A stretch of 64,000 nucleotides of DNA, taken from Alphaproteobacteria bacterium (GTDB lineage Bacteria > Pseudomonadota > Alphaproteobacteria > RF32 > CAG-239). The notes beneath the pieces are model-generated. The model saw only the letters and a list, made by a program, of their open reading frames with translations, ran no database searches and was not told where the DNA came from. Each line of letters opens with the position of its first letter. Position 1 is the stretch's first letter. The translations under genes and the position numbers were made by a program. This document shows positions 35,156 to 44,697 of the stretch, one piece after another. The stretch covers positions 33,413 through 97,412 of the forward strand of contig JAQWBS010000006.1 of NCBI GenBank assembly GCA_028706255.1. The letters are read 5' to 3'.

Positions 35156-35941
35156 ATGGAATCCATTCTCATGATTTTTCTTATCTTTATTCGCTCACTC
35201 ATTTTTAACATCATCTTTTATATCACTGCCTTTACGGCTTTGGGATTGACTTCCGTTTTCGGTTGGTTTTTGCCTACAAAAATCGTTACGGGCTTCTGGA
35301 ATGAGGTTATGATTGTTTTCTTCAGATATCTCCTTCGCTTTGTGTGTGGCTTAAAAATTGAAGTAAGAGGGAAAGAAAACATTTTAAAAGGTCAAGGGGC
35401 ACTTTATGCTTCTCGTCATCAATCAGAATTAGAAACTTATATGCTCACTTCTTTTATCAAAGGTGGTGCAACGTTCATTTTCAAAAAAGAACTCTCATAC
35501 ATTCCATTTTTCGGTTGGGCTGTGGCTGCTTATGGTTCTATCCCCGTTGATCGTAGTGGTGGAAGCTCTGCTATGAAAAAAATGCTAGAAGTTGCAAAAA
35601 CATTTATTGCTAAAGGACGCTCCATCATTATCTTCCCTGAAGGCACAAGAACAAAACCAGGAAAAGTTGTTGACTATAAACCTGGGGTTGCTTTTCTTTA
35701 TCAAAATATTGATGCTCCGCTCATTCCTGTTGCACATAATACAGGATTATTTTGGAAAAAACGCTCTTTCTTACGCTATCCTGGAAAAATTATTTTTGAA
35801 TTTATGCCTCCGATTGAAAAAAAACTTGATAAGAGAGATTTTATGGATAAACTAAGAAATATCATTGAGGCTAAATGCAGTGAAATAAATGAGGAAAGTG
35901 TTAAGAATTATCCTTATGTCGCAAAATTTATTGAAAAATAA
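35156..35941 (+). CDS. plsC: 1-acyl-sn-glycerol-3-phosphate acyltransferase
   Basis: 261 aa. An N-terminal membrane segment (residues ~6-38) is followed by the acyltransferase domain. The HX4D motif has a Glu: SRHQSELET (about residue 90), and FPEGTRTKPG (about residue 160) is canonical; VAHNTG lies near residue 195. It acylates lysophosphatidic acid. The D-to-E change is conservative but worth noting. It starts at the base after the ydcF-like stop, and DUF2125 follows 15 bp later. Confidence 0.92.
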   Translation: MESILMIFLIFIRSLIFNIIFYITAFTALGLTSVFGWFLPTKIVTGFWNEVMIVFFRYLLRFVCGLKIEVRGKENILKGQGALYASRHQSELETYMLTSFIKGGATFIFKKELSYIPFFGWAVAAYGSIPVDRSGGSSAMKKMLEVAKTFIAKGRSIIIFPEGTRTKPGKVVDYKPGVAFLYQNIDAPLIPVAHNTGLFWKKRSFLRYPGKIIFEFMPPIEKKLDKRDFMDKLRNIIEAKCSEINEESVKNYPYVAKFIEK

Positions 35942-35956
35942 GGTCAGTTATTTGAT

Positions 35957-36976
35957 ATGTTTGAAAAGATGAAAATATATAGACTTGCCCTTCTCACATT
36001 TGTTTTAACATTTGTTATCACGACGGCTCTTGGTGGCTTTTATGTGAAACGCAAAATATATATTCATTCCATTCAAAAACAGTTTTCCCAAATCACACAA
36101 AAGCTCAATGAAAATGGTTTAGACATTGCCTATGACCATTTGACATTTTCTTATTTGCCATTTAGCAAAATTATGACTGCTGAAAATTTCATAATTTATA
36201 ATATGTTTGACTATGGAAAATTTAATTGGGAAATGGGCAAGCTCTCTATTAAAGATAGCTGCACAAATTTTAATAAAATTTCTCTCTTTCCAGCCCCTCA
36301 ACAGTCTATCACTTTTAATCATCATAAATTTGACCTTGGGCTTAAAGATATCCGAATTGTTGAACAACATAATGACAAAAACATTCAAAGTCTTGCCCTC
36401 AAAGTGAACGGGCTAACGCTCAATAATTTATTTGAAGCTGAAAAACTTATCATTGACTTAAGTTTGCCTGAAAACGAAAAGATGACTTCTAAGCAATCTA
36501 TTGAACTCCTAAATGTCAAGATTGATGACCAAGTTGAAACCCCATTACTCAGAAAAATTGATCGCATTATGGTCAAATTTGATACGTATGGAATGATTGA
36601 CACACAAGATCATTCGGATGATATTTTAGCAAAATGGCAAAAAAAAGGTGGTTACGCTAATATTGAAAAATTTATTGTTCGTTGGGAACCTTTGGTTCTT
36701 GTTGGCAAAGGAAACTTCACGTTTGATAGCGATAAACAAAGCAACATCAAACTCAACACCACTTCTAAAGGTTTGGTTGAAACCCTTGAAATGTTAAATG
36801 AGGGCAAAGCGATTGATAACTCTGGCTTTTATGTCGTTAAAATTTTGCTTGATGGCAAAGCATATAAGCTCAAAGAAGATGATCAGTATAAAACCGTCAC
36901 CACTTCTTTAATGATTAAGGGAAATAAAGTTCTGCTTGAAAATGTTCCTATTTATGAATATATTTCGCAAAAATAA
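35957..36976 (+). CDS. DUF2125-family membrane-anchored protein
   Basis: 339 aa. One N-terminal membrane segment (residues ~10-32) followed by a large periplasmic beta-rich domain. The placement after plsC is typical of the DUF2125 family in alphaproteobacteria; an AsmA-like envelope protein is the other reading. Its 3' end overlaps the converging rsmD gene by 29 bp, so the two mRNAs share complementary ends. Confidence 0.78.
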   Translation: MFEKMKIYRLALLTFVLTFVITTALGGFYVKRKIYIHSIQKQFSQITQKLNENGLDIAYDHLTFSYLPFSKIMTAENFIIYNMFDYGKFNWEMGKLSIKDSCTNFNKISLFPAPQQSITFNHHKFDLGLKDIRIVEQHNDKNIQSLALKVNGLTLNNLFEAEKLIIDLSLPENEKMTSKQSIELLNVKIDDQVETPLLRKIDRIMVKFDTYGMIDTQDHSDDILAKWQKKGGYANIEKFIVRWEPLVLVGKGNFTFDSDKQSNIKLNTTSKGLVETLEMLNEGKAIDNSGFYVVKILLDGKAYKLKEDDQYKTVTTSLMIKGNKVLLENVPIYEYISQK

Positions 36977-37496
36977 TTTTTGCGACACCATATCTGCGTT
37001 CATCAAATTTTTCAAACATTTCAGGAAGCTCAATATCTTCTTTTTTCTCAACTTCAATCACACATAAAGCATTAGGCTTTAACCAACCTTTTTCTGCTAA
37101 TTGCTTAAGAGCTTTTTCAGAAAGCTCTTTATGATATGGAGCATCAAGAAAAACAACATCATAAACTTGAGAGGCTGTTGGTAAGGCCAAGACATTAGCC
37201 TTTAAAATTCTAATTTTTGCTTTTTCTTTTGCAAATAAGTTGGCATTTTTTGTTGAAAGTTGCGTGTCAACATCAATTAAACAAACTTCTTTTACGCCAC
37301 GAGAAATGGCTTCTAAACCAAAAGCTCCTGTTCCAGCACAAACATCGAGCAAAGAAACTTCTTCCCAGTCAGTTCCAATTTGTGTGTTCAGAATGTTATA
37401 AATACTTTCACGAGCACGGTCAGAAGTTGGGCGAATTTCTTGATTTGTTGGGGTAAAAAGTTTTTTCCCACGATATGTTCCGGCGATTATTCTCAT
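36948..37496 (-). CDS. rsmD: 16S rRNA (guanine-966-N2)-methyltransferase
   Basis: 182 aa. It starts MRIIAGTYRGKKL, with the SAM motif LLDVCAGTGAFGLEA (about residues 49-63) and the catalytic motif FLDAPYHK (about residue 115, where DPPY is usual). The enzyme methylates the small-subunit rRNA. It overlaps the end of rluB by 4 bp and converges on DUF2125. Pairing with a pseudouridine synthase is typical. Confidence 0.93.
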   Translation of the reverse strand: MRIIAGTYRGKKLFTPTNQEIRPTSDRARESIYNILNTQIGTDWEEVSLLDVCAGTGAFGLEAISRGVKEVCLIDVDTQLSTKNANLFAKEKAKIRILKANVLALPTASQVYDVVFLDAPYHKELSEKALKQLAEKGWLKPNALCVIEVEKKEDIELPEMFEKFDERRYGVAKIIFAKYIHK

Positions 37497-38215
37497 AGCT
37501 CAAATGTACTTCCAAGTTGTTCTTTCAAAATTTTCATAGGCACTTCTTTCACTTCCCCACGTTTGAGGCTACCAAGTTGGAAAGGTCCATAAGAAAGGCG
37601 GATAAGTCTTGCCACATCTAAACCAGCATATTTCATCAACTTACGCACTTCTCTGTTTTTGCCTTCGGAAATAGACACAACCACCCAAGAATTTGAACCT
37701 TTTGTTGTTTCGACATCAATCTTAGTTGGAGCATATCTCACGCCGTCAATACTTGTGCCTTTAGCAATTTCAGCAAATTTATCACGACTAATAATGCCGT
37801 GAACTTTCACCTTATAACGTCTTATCCAGCCATTTTCTGGAAGTTCTAGCTTACGTGCCAATTCGCCATTATTTGTTAAAATGAGTAAGCCTTCAGAGTT
37901 CAAGTCTAAGCGACCAACGGAAATCACTCGAGGCATCACCACAGGTAAATTATCAAAAACCGTTGGACGGTCTTTCTCATCTTTATGTGTTGTCACCAAG
38001 CCAACAGGTTTATGGTAAAGCCAAACTCTGGTTTCTTCTTTTTCAGCAATTTTTTCTCCATCAATGCAGATTTTTTCAGTTCCCTCAACATTAAATGCTG
38101 GAGAAGTGATTGTTTCCCCATTAACCGTTACACGTTGTTGCAAAATAAGCTCTTCGGCTTTTCTTCTGGAACAAGCCCCACTGCGGGCAATAAATTTTGC
38201 AATTCTTTCAGCCAT
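37493..38215 (-). CDS. rluB: 23S rRNA pseudouridine synthase, RluB/RsuA family
   Basis: 240 aa. The N-terminal S4 domain (residues ~1-60, with RIAKFIARSGACSRRKAE) precedes the catalytic domain whose GRLDLNSEGLLILTN (about residue 100) holds the catalytic Asp. It starts at 38215, 5 bp after AGGAAATTTC, although the frame extends to 38257. Whether it acts on U2605 of 23S rRNA or on 16S rRNA cannot be told from sequence alone. It is in an operon with rsmD. Confidence 0.9.
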   Translation of the reverse strand: MAERIAKFIARSGACSRRKAEELILQQRVTVNGETITSPAFNVEGTEKICIDGEKIAEKEETRVWLYHKPVGLVTTHKDEKDRPTVFDNLPVVMPRVISVGRLDLNSEGLLILTNNGELARKLELPENGWIRRYKVKVHGIISRDKFAEIAKGTSIDGVRYAPTKIDVETTKGSNSWVVVSISEGKNREVRKLMKYAGLDVARLIRLSYGPFQLGSLKRGEVKEVPMKILKEQLGSTFEL

Positions 38216-38290
38216 TTGAAATTTCCTAATTTTATCTTGTTTATTTGCACGCATCATAATATAAAATATCTAGAAAGAAAAGGAATAAAT

Positions 38291-38743
38291 ATGTGTGAAG
38301 AAATTTATATGAAACGGGCACTTGAATTGGCACAGAAGGCTTTTGAACAAGATGAAGTTCCAATTGGAGCTGTGATTGTGAATGCTCAAACAGGAGAAAT
38401 TATCAGCGAAACACATAATTTAAGTGAACATACGGACTGTTGCACTGCTCATGCCGAAATTTTAGCCATTAATGAGGCGTGTCGAAAGCTTGGCACAAAT
38501 CGATTATGGGACTTAGATTTATATGTTACCTTAGAGCCTTGCACGATGTGTGCGTCTGCCATTTCTTTTGCTCGCATCAAAACCTTATATTTTGGAGCGT
38601 CTGATATGAAAGGTGGTGCTGTTGAAAATGGAGTCAGATTTTACGATTCGCCAACGTGTCACCACAAACCAAACATTCAGGGCGGAATTATGGCAAAAGA
38701 GGCTTCTTTTTTACTGAAAAGTTTTTTCAAAAACAAGCGTTGA
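38291..38743 (+). CDS. tadA: tRNA-specific adenosine deaminase
   Basis: 150 aa. The zinc-binding deaminase motif HAE (residues 54-56) and PCTMC (83-87) are intact. It forms inosine at the wobble position of tRNA-Arg(ACG) and is essential in many bacteria. The start at 38291 (GGAATAAATATG) is preferred, since the frame further upstream overlaps rluB. It is divergent from rluB, 75 bp apart. Confidence 0.95.
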   Translation: MCEEIYMKRALELAQKAFEQDEVPIGAVIVNAQTGEIISETHNLSEHTDCCTAHAEILAINEACRKLGTNRLWDLDLYVTLEPCTMCASAISFARIKTLYFGASDMKGGAVENGVRFYDSPTCHHKPNIQGGIMAKEASFLLKSFFKNKR

Positions 38744-38872
38744 ATTTCCTAAACAAACGCATCTTTTTGTAATTGTTACAAAAAATTGTGATTCGTTTTT
38801 TCTTGCAAGAAAAAGCAAATTATAATAAATTATATAGTAAGAGTTCTTTCTATTTCTACGAGGAGTTGTGCC

Positions 38873-40359
38873 ATGAAGAAGTCATCTTTTATTATTTTGG
38901 GAGCCATTTTTGCCTGTTTTATTGGTATTATTGAATCTCAACAACAGAGGCTGGTGTTTATTTTATCACAAAACCTCAATCAAGCATAGATGGTATCAGC
39001 AATAAGCCTTGTCAATTAGATGGTTATAAGATGTTTGGAGGCTGTCCAACAGGAAAAACAGCTTATGATCGATGTCCGAATGATAATAGCTTCTACCGTG
39101 GTTGTCGATGTGACCGATCTATCTATCCTTATACTGCTTCTGAATGTACGCATCAAGACTCCAAAAAAACCGTGTCAGGGGATTCATGTACAGATGATAT
39201 TGGCACTTATTATAAAACCTGCGACTGTAAATCACAATATAAATATACAACATCAAACTGCACCTACACCTTAGGTGGAGATAGTTGTCGAGCAAATAAC
39301 AATGCCCTTCGCTATGAAACTTGTACTTGTTCAGACACTTGCTCAACGGGTTCAACAAGCGTCACATGTGGCAGTAATCAAACCAAAACAGCCGTTGGCT
39401 CAACTCAATGTGGAAGCACTTGCTACACTTGTCAAACAAACTGCTCAGACTCCTGCCCATCAGGCTCAGCAACAGCAACTTGTGGCACTGGTTATACCAA
39501 AACTCACGTTTCAACAACAGAATGTGGTACAAACTGTTATAGTTGCGTTTCAAACTGTGTCTCTGGTGGAAGTTCAAGTTGTAGCGGTTCAACTTCTTGT
39601 TCATCAAATCAAGTTGCAACAAGTTCTTGCACAAATTGTTCAGGGTCGACCCTTTACTCTTGTCGTAACAAAACTTGTGCGGAGGGTGGATATTCTGCTT
39701 CTCAACCTTCTGGACAAACTTGTTCAACAGTTTCATATAATGGAAACACTTGCTATACAGGTTGCGCAGCAACTTGTGCAACGGGTGGAAGTGCAAGCTG
39801 TACTGGAGTAAGCTCTTGCTCTTCAAGCCAAGTTTCAACAGGTTCTTGTAAAAACTGTGCTGGATCAACCCTCTACACTTGTCGTAACAAAACTTGTGTC
39901 GAAGGCGGATATCTTGCTTCTGTCCCATCTGGACAAACTTGTAGCTCTGTTACATACAACGGAAGCACTTGCTACACGAGTTGTGCTGCAACTTGTGCAA
40001 CGGGTGGAAGTGCAAGCTGTACAGGGGTAAGCTCTTGTGGTTCTAATGAAGTTTCATCAAGCTGTAAAAACTGCTCTGGGGCAACATTATATAGCTGTAG
40101 AAACTGCTCATATCACACCTTAAGCTCTTGTCCTTCTAATGCAAGTTGTAGCACTTGTAATGGTAAATATCAGATCTCATCATGTGCCTACAGCTACTTC
40201 CAAGAAGGAAATACTTGCGTGGGATGTGAGAACCATTATTGTATTGGAAAAGGACTTAACACTGTCCAACAAACATGTTGTAAGCTGTCATGCCGTAGAA
40301 CTGGGGGTTGGGATGGATACGACGATGGCTCTGGCAATGGCAACCCTTGTCCAGGCTAA
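38873..40359 (+). pseudogene. Frameshifted Cys-rich secreted protein (paralogue of 3189-4574)
   Basis: The start ATG at 38873 follows GAGGAGTTGTGCC and encodes MKKSSFIILGAIFACFIGIIES, but the mature part lies in another frame, open from 38935 to 40359. The two frames join in a TCTCAACAACAGAGG stretch at about 38936-38945, where one base would restore GVYFITKP, the same sequence as in the paralogue. The downstream part has about 60 cysteines in some 440 residues, no beta-helix repeats, and tandem 73-residue units. It could be a true pseudogene, a switchable gene, or a sequencing error. Confidence 0.72.
39640..40110 (+). repeat. Tandem ~219-bp repeats in the Cys-rich gene
   Basis: Two full units and a third partial unit, each coding for the CRNKTC..GGY, C..V.YNG.TCYT and ATCATGGSASC pattern, are spaced 219 bp apart (the CGTAAC start of CRNKTC lies at 39664 and 39883). 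Stretches such as TGTGCAACGGGTGGAAGTGC are identical between units. Confidence 0.8.
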
Positions 40360-40370
40360 AAAACCTCACA

Positions 40371-40403
40371 AAAAAAAGCTCCTTGAAAAAGGAGCTTTTT
40401 TTT
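40371..40403 (+). terminator. Terminator after the Cys-rich gene
   Basis: AGCTCCTT-GAAA-AAGGAGCT stem with A-run before and T-run after, 11 bp past the stop. It also faces the end of pheT. Confidence 0.85.
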
Positions 40404-40435
40404 CTAACCTCTCGGCGTTATAAAACGCCAAAATC

Positions 40436-42829
40436 TTACTTCGTATCACGCAATGTGCCTGCCGTTTTTTGAGAAACAGAAACAATCACTTTATTCATCA
40501 AGGTTTCAATATCTTGATCAGTGTATGTCTTTTCTTTCGGTTGGAAGGTGACAGAAATAGCAACAGATTTCTTTCCTGTTTCCACATTTTCACCTTCATA
40601 AACGTCAAAAATTCTGACATCCGTGATGTGTTCTCTATCAGCATTTTTTGCAGCAGCAATAATGTTTGAAGCTTGAACCTCTCTGTTGAAAAGGAAAGCA
40701 AAGTCTTTTTCAACGGGTTGGAAAGGAGAAAGTTCCAATCTTTTCTTTGCTTTATCGCCTGTGCTTCTTGGCAAAGGAATGTTATTCATTGTCACTTCGA
40801 ATGCCATCACTTTTTGTTTGATGCCCAATTTTTTCAAAATAGATGGGTGAATCTCTCCAAAATATGCCAAAACATTTTTACCTAGTCTAAGCACGCCACT
40901 TCTTCCTGGGTGATAATATTTTGGTGCATCAAGCGTGATTTGTGCATTGTCATATGGTCCATTTGCAGCCGCAATCACGGCAAGCGCATCGGCCTTAATA
41001 TCAAACACATCAAAAGTTCTCACATCACCAATCCAACTTTTCTTTGATGTGTTGCCACTTCTAATGCCAGAAATCATAAAGTTTTGTTCTTCAGGATTTC
41101 TACCATAAAATTCTGGTCCAGTTTCAAAGAGAGAAACATCTGAATAACCACGAGCAATGTTGTTTTTCAAGCCAAGCAACAAGTTTGGCAAAACAGATTG
41201 ACGCATTTCATTAAGCTCTGCCGAAATTGGATTAGAAAGCAAAATTTCTTCATCATTTCTGCGGAAGAGTTGCCCAATGTTCGAATCGGTAAAGCTCCAA
41301 GTGACTGTTTCATACATGCCACGGCTTGCCAATTCATGACGTGCAGTGACAATTCTTCTTTGCTCTGTGGTCAAGGTTTGTTTAGGGAAATTATCATGAG
41401 GCAACGTAAGAGCTGGAATGTTATCCAGTCCAATAATTCGCATCACTTCTTCAACTAAATCAACATCGAGAGAAACATCGCCTCGCCATTGTGGCACGAG
41501 GGCTTTAATTTTGCCATTTTCTTCGCTAATATCAAAACCTAAATTCTCCAAAACATCAATGATTTCAACTTTTGAAACTTCCGTTCCCAAAACTTGTTTT
41601 GCTTTAGATGGCTCGATGTAAACGACAGTTTTTTCTCTTTCTTCATTGCCTTCAATCATCATTTCAGAAAGCTCACCACCACAAATTTGCAAGATGAGTT
41701 TGGTTGCATAATCCGAACCAAGTCTTTGCGAATTTGGGGTCACCCAACGTTCATATCTGGCACGGGAATCGGAATCAATTTGAAATTTTCTACCTGTTCT
41801 GGCTATATTACTTGGGTCAAACAAAGCACATTCTAACAAGACGTTGGTTGTTTCTTTACTGCAACCGCTTTCCAAACCGCCCATAATTCCACCCAAACAC
41901 TGAACGCCTTTTTCATCACAAATCCCTAAAGATTGGTTATCAAGGCTATATTCTTTTTCATCAAGGGCTAAAAATTTTTCGCCGTCTTTTGCCATTCTAA
42001 CGGTTAAATTTCCTGTCAATTTATCAGCGTCAAAAACGTGCAACGGACGAGCTAAATCATAGTTAATATAGTTTGTAATATCAACAAGTGGAGAAATGGA
42101 ACGCAAGCCGATGGCTGAAAGTCTGTCTTTCATCCATTTTGGTGTTTCTGCCTTATTATTCACACCTTTGATATAACGTCCGACATAAACAGGGCAAGCT
42201 TCTTTTTCTTCAACATTAATCTTGATTGGACTTTCAAAAGTACCATCAATATGTTGAATATCTAATCTCTTGATTTTACCTAAGCCAGCAGCGGAAAGGT
42301 CACGAGCGATACCACGAACGCCCAAACAATCTGCTCGATTTGGAGTGATTGAGATGTCAATTACAGGGTCAATGGAAACAACCTCTGCTGCAGATAAGCC
42401 AATTGCTGTGTCTTGTGGCAATTCAATAATGCCACTGTGGTCTTCGCCCAAGCAAAGTTCTTTTTCAGAGCACATCATACCGAAACTTTCAATGCCTCTG
42501 ATTTTGCCAACTTTCAAGTGTTCATTATATTCTGGAATGAGCGTGCCAACAGGTGCAAAAATACCCACAAGCCCAACGTAGCAGTTTGGTGCTCCACAAA
42601 CAACTTGCAAAACTTCTTTGCCAGTGTTCACAGAAAGCACATTTAATTTATCGGCATCAGGGTGTTTTTCTTTTGCCTCAATGCGAGCAGTGACAAAACC
42701 TTCAAGATTAGCAGCAGGATTATAAACACCTTCAACTTCCAACCCAACTTTAGTCAATGTTCTTTCAATTTCATCAAGTGTGGCTGTTGTTTCTAAATGT
42801 TCTTTCAGCCAAGAAAGTGTAAATTTCAT
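40436..42829 (-). CDS. pheT: Phenylalanyl-tRNA synthetase beta subunit
   Basis: 797 aa, full length. The N-terminal tRNA-binding OB domain (VTARIEAKEKHPDADKLN, about residue 45), the B3/B4 editing domain, the B5 domain and a C-terminal FDX-ACB anticodon-binding domain (about residues 700-797) are all in order. It pairs with PheS as an alpha2-beta2 enzyme. Its start overlaps the pheS stop by 4 bp. Confidence 0.96.
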   Translation of the reverse strand: MKFTLSWLKEHLETTATLDEIERTLTKVGLEVEGVYNPAANLEGFVTARIEAKEKHPDADKLNVLSVNTGKEVLQVVCGAPNCYVGLVGIFAPVGTLIPEYNEHLKVGKIRGIESFGMMCSEKELCLGEDHSGIIELPQDTAIGLSAAEVVSIDPVIDISITPNRADCLGVRGIARDLSAAGLGKIKRLDIQHIDGTFESPIKINVEEKEACPVYVGRYIKGVNNKAETPKWMKDRLSAIGLRSISPLVDITNYINYDLARPLHVFDADKLTGNLTVRMAKDGEKFLALDEKEYSLDNQSLGICDEKGVQCLGGIMGGLESGCSKETTNVLLECALFDPSNIARTGRKFQIDSDSRARYERWVTPNSQRLGSDYATKLILQICGGELSEMMIEGNEEREKTVVYIEPSKAKQVLGTEVSKVEIIDVLENLGFDISEENGKIKALVPQWRGDVSLDVDLVEEVMRIIGLDNIPALTLPHDNFPKQTLTTEQRRIVTARHELASRGMYETVTWSFTDSNIGQLFRRNDEEILLSNPISAELNEMRQSVLPNLLLGLKNNIARGYSDVSLFETGPEFYGRNPEEQNFMISGIRSGNTSKKSWIGDVRTFDVFDIKADALAVIAAANGPYDNAQITLDAPKYYHPGRSGVLRLGKNVLAYFGEIHPSILKKLGIKQKVMAFEVTMNNIPLPRSTGDKAKKRLELSPFQPVEKDFAFLFNREVQASNIIAAAKNADREHITDVRIFDVYEGENVETGKKSVAISVTFQPKEKTYTDQDIETLMNKVIVSVSQKTAGTLRDTK

Positions 42830-43935
42830 CGTGTTTGTCCCCCATTATTACTCAAGCCATTTGTCATTGAAGACTCATCAAGTGGCGCAAAGCCATAGTT
42901 TTTAAGCCATCTCACATCAGATTCAAAGAATGTTCTTAAATCTGGAATGCCATATTTCAACATAGCAAGTCTGTCCATACCCACGCCAAATGCAAAACCT
43001 TGATAAACTTCAGGGTCAATGCCCCCAGCACGCAACACATTCGGGTGAACCATACCGCAACCTAAAATTTCGAGCCAATCATTACCTGCCCCAATTTTGA
43101 TTTCGCTTTTGGTTTTCAAACAGCCAATATCCATTTCCGCAGAAGGTTCTGTGAATGGGAAGAAAGACGGGCGATAACGTACAGGAATTTCATCTAGCTC
43201 AAAAAAGGTCTTCACAAAATCATATAAGCAACCTTTCAAATGTGCCATCGTGATATTTTTATCAATCACCAACCCCTCAACTTGGTGGAACATTGGGGTA
43301 TGTGTGGCATCATAGTCACTGCGATAAGTTCTTCCTGGTGCAATGATTCTAATTGGTGGTTGTTGCTTTTGCATGGTTCTAATTTGAACTGGAGAAGTAT
43401 GCGTTCTAATCACGTAGCTATCGTCCATGTCTTGACTGCCATTCTTTTCTTTTGGCAAATAGAATGTGTCGTGCATTTGACGTGCGGGGTGATTGTCTGG
43501 CATATTCAAAGCTGTAAAATTATGAAAAGTGTCTTCAATGTCTGGTCCTTCTGCAACCGCAAAGCCCATTTGACCAAAAATTGAAACAACTTCTTCATAA
43601 ATTTTTGAAACAGGGTGAATCCTGCCTTGCGTTTCAGGGCGAATTGGCAATGTGACATCAATTCTTTCATTGTTCAATTTTGCATTCAATTCAGCTTCTT
43701 CAAGTTCGCTTTTCTTTGTTTCTAAAACCGCTTCAACTTCTGTTTTTAAAAGGTTCAAATTTTTGCCCATTTCCTTTTTTTCTTCAACAGAAAGCGAAGC
43801 CAAACCTTTCATCAATTCAGTGATTGAGCCCTTTTTGCCTAAGACGGCAACACGGATATCTTCCAAAGATTTAATATCTTTAGCCTTGTTGATGTCTTCA
43901 ACAACTTGCCCTTTCAACTTTTCAATATTTTCCAT
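42826..43935 (-). CDS. pheS: Phenylalanyl-tRNA synthetase alpha subunit
   Basis: 369 aa from 43935, after AAGGAATTGGTGGAA; the frame is open further upstream but lacks a ribosome-binding site. N-terminal coiled coil (residues ~5-90), then the class II core with motif 2 (FTEPSAEMDIG) and motif 3 (GFAFGVGMDRLAML, near residue 315). It joins Phe to tRNA-Phe with PheT. The rplT stop lies 107 bp upstream, with a terminator hairpin between. Confidence 0.96.
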   Translation of the reverse strand: MENIEKLKGQVVEDINKAKDIKSLEDIRVAVLGKKGSITELMKGLASLSVEEKKEMGKNLNLLKTEVEAVLETKKSELEEAELNAKLNNERIDVTLPIRPETQGRIHPVSKIYEEVVSIFGQMGFAVAEGPDIEDTFHNFTALNMPDNHPARQMHDTFYLPKEKNGSQDMDDSYVIRTHTSPVQIRTMQKQQPPIRIIAPGRTYRSDYDATHTPMFHQVEGLVIDKNITMAHLKGCLYDFVKTFFELDEIPVRYRPSFFPFTEPSAEMDIGCLKTKSEIKIGAGNDWLEILGCGMVHPNVLRAGGIDPEVYQGFAFGVGMDRLAMLKYGIPDLRTFFESDVRWLKNYGFAPLDESSMTNGLSNNGGQTR

Positions 43936-43974
43936 TTCCACCAATTCCTTAAAAATTATTTTTCTAAAAAGCAA

Positions 43975-44013
43975 TAAAAGAGTTATCTCGCTAAGAGACA
44001 ACTCTTTTATCTT
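43975..44013 (-). terminator. Hairpin between rplT and pheS
   Basis: On the minus strand, a long stem (ATAAAAGAGTTGTCTC with near-complement) around TTAGC is followed by TTGCTTTTT. No Phe-rich leader peptide is visible in front of it, so it looks like a plain rplT terminator or a read-through point, not a classical pheST attenuator. Confidence 0.75.
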
Positions 44014-44041
44014 TTTTAATAACTACTTGTTTAAGTAATTC

Positions 44042-44398
44042 TTATTTGAGAGCAGCCTTAGCTTTTTCAACTAAGCTACTAAAGGCTTCTGGTTGAGAGA
44101 ATGCCAAATCAGCAAGAATTTTTCTATCCATTTCGATTTCAGCAAGTCTTAACCCGTGCATGAATTGAGAATAAGTCATATCATTTGCTCTTGTACCAGC
44201 ATTGATACGTTGAATCCACAAAGCACGGAAGCTTCTTTTCTTATTTCTTCTATCGCGGTATGCATATTGCAAAGCCTTTTCAACTTTTTCAACAGCAACT
44301 CTGAATACGTTTTTGTTACGACCTCTGAAACCTTTGGCCATAGACAAGATTTTTTTGTGACGAGCGCGAGCTGTTACACCTCTTTTAACACGAGACAT
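44042..44398 (-). CDS. rplT: 50S ribosomal protein L20
   Basis: 118 aa, normal length. Starts [16 protein letters not shown], and contains [15 protein letters not shown] and [21 protein letters not shown], all characteristic of L20. It binds 23S rRNA early in large-subunit assembly. It follows rpmI by 12 bp, without infC upstream. Confidence 0.97.
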   Translation of the reverse strand: MSRVKRGVTARARHKKILSMAKGFRGRNKNVFRVAVEKVEKALQYAYRDRRNKKRSFRALWIQRINAGTRANDMTYSQFMHGLRLAEIEMDRKILADLAFSQPEAFSSLVEKAKAALK

Positions 44399-44410
44399 CT
44401 AAATTTCCTC

Positions 44411-44608
44411 CTAAATATATGGTAAAAATTGTTTAACAATTTTAACATCAGCTTCTGATACTAAAGTCGTACCACGAGCGTTTCTCTTCATCTTTTGAGA
44501 TTTAGCGAAGAGGCAGTGTCTCTTGTTAGCATAATTTCTCTTAAGTTTGCCAGTACCGGTAACGCTAAAGCGTTTCGCTACGGCTCTTCTTGTTTTCATT
44601 TTTGGCAT
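44411..44608 (-). CDS. rpmI: 50S ribosomal protein L35
   Basis: 65 aa, normal length. [22 protein letters not shown] is the characteristic start of L35. Its ribosome-binding site GAAAGGAAG lies 5 bp before the ATG. The gene begins the rpmI-rplT pair with its own promoter. Confidence 0.97.
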   Translation of the reverse strand: MPKMKTRRAVAKRFSVTGTGKLKRNYANKRHCLFAKSQKMKRNARGTTLVSEADVKIVKQFLPYI

Positions 44609-44650
44609 TTTGCTTCCTTTCTAAAAACATTTAACCTTTGGATGCTTAAT

Positions 44651-44686
44651 GAGTCTCAAGGTATGCCATTCCAGCCTTAAAGACTC
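44651..44686 (-). promoter_or_regulatory. Candidate structured 5' leader of rpmI-rplT
   Basis: A stem GAGTCTTTAAGG with CCTTGAGACTC closes over a GC-containing loop in the leader, between the promoter and the rpmI start. L20 autoregulation through mRNA mimicry of its 23S rRNA site is established in other bacteria; whether this hairpin works in this way is inference. Confidence 0.45.
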
Positions 44687-44697
44687 TTAACTCGGTG

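Noticed and set aside
37985..38290. Upstream extension of the tadA frame
   Set aside because: It overlaps rluB on the other strand and precedes a good ATG with ribosome-binding sequence at 38291.
39119..39928. Long minus- and plus-strand ORFs inside the Cys-rich gene
   Set aside because: They are shadows of the repeated Cys-codon composition of the true frame.
39640..40110. CRISPR-like array
   Set aside because: The repeats are long, in frame and protein-coding, with no spacers. No cas gene was seen.
43975..44013. pheST attenuator with Phe leader peptide
   Set aside because: There is no small ORF with Phe codons in front of the hairpin, so a simple terminator is the better call.
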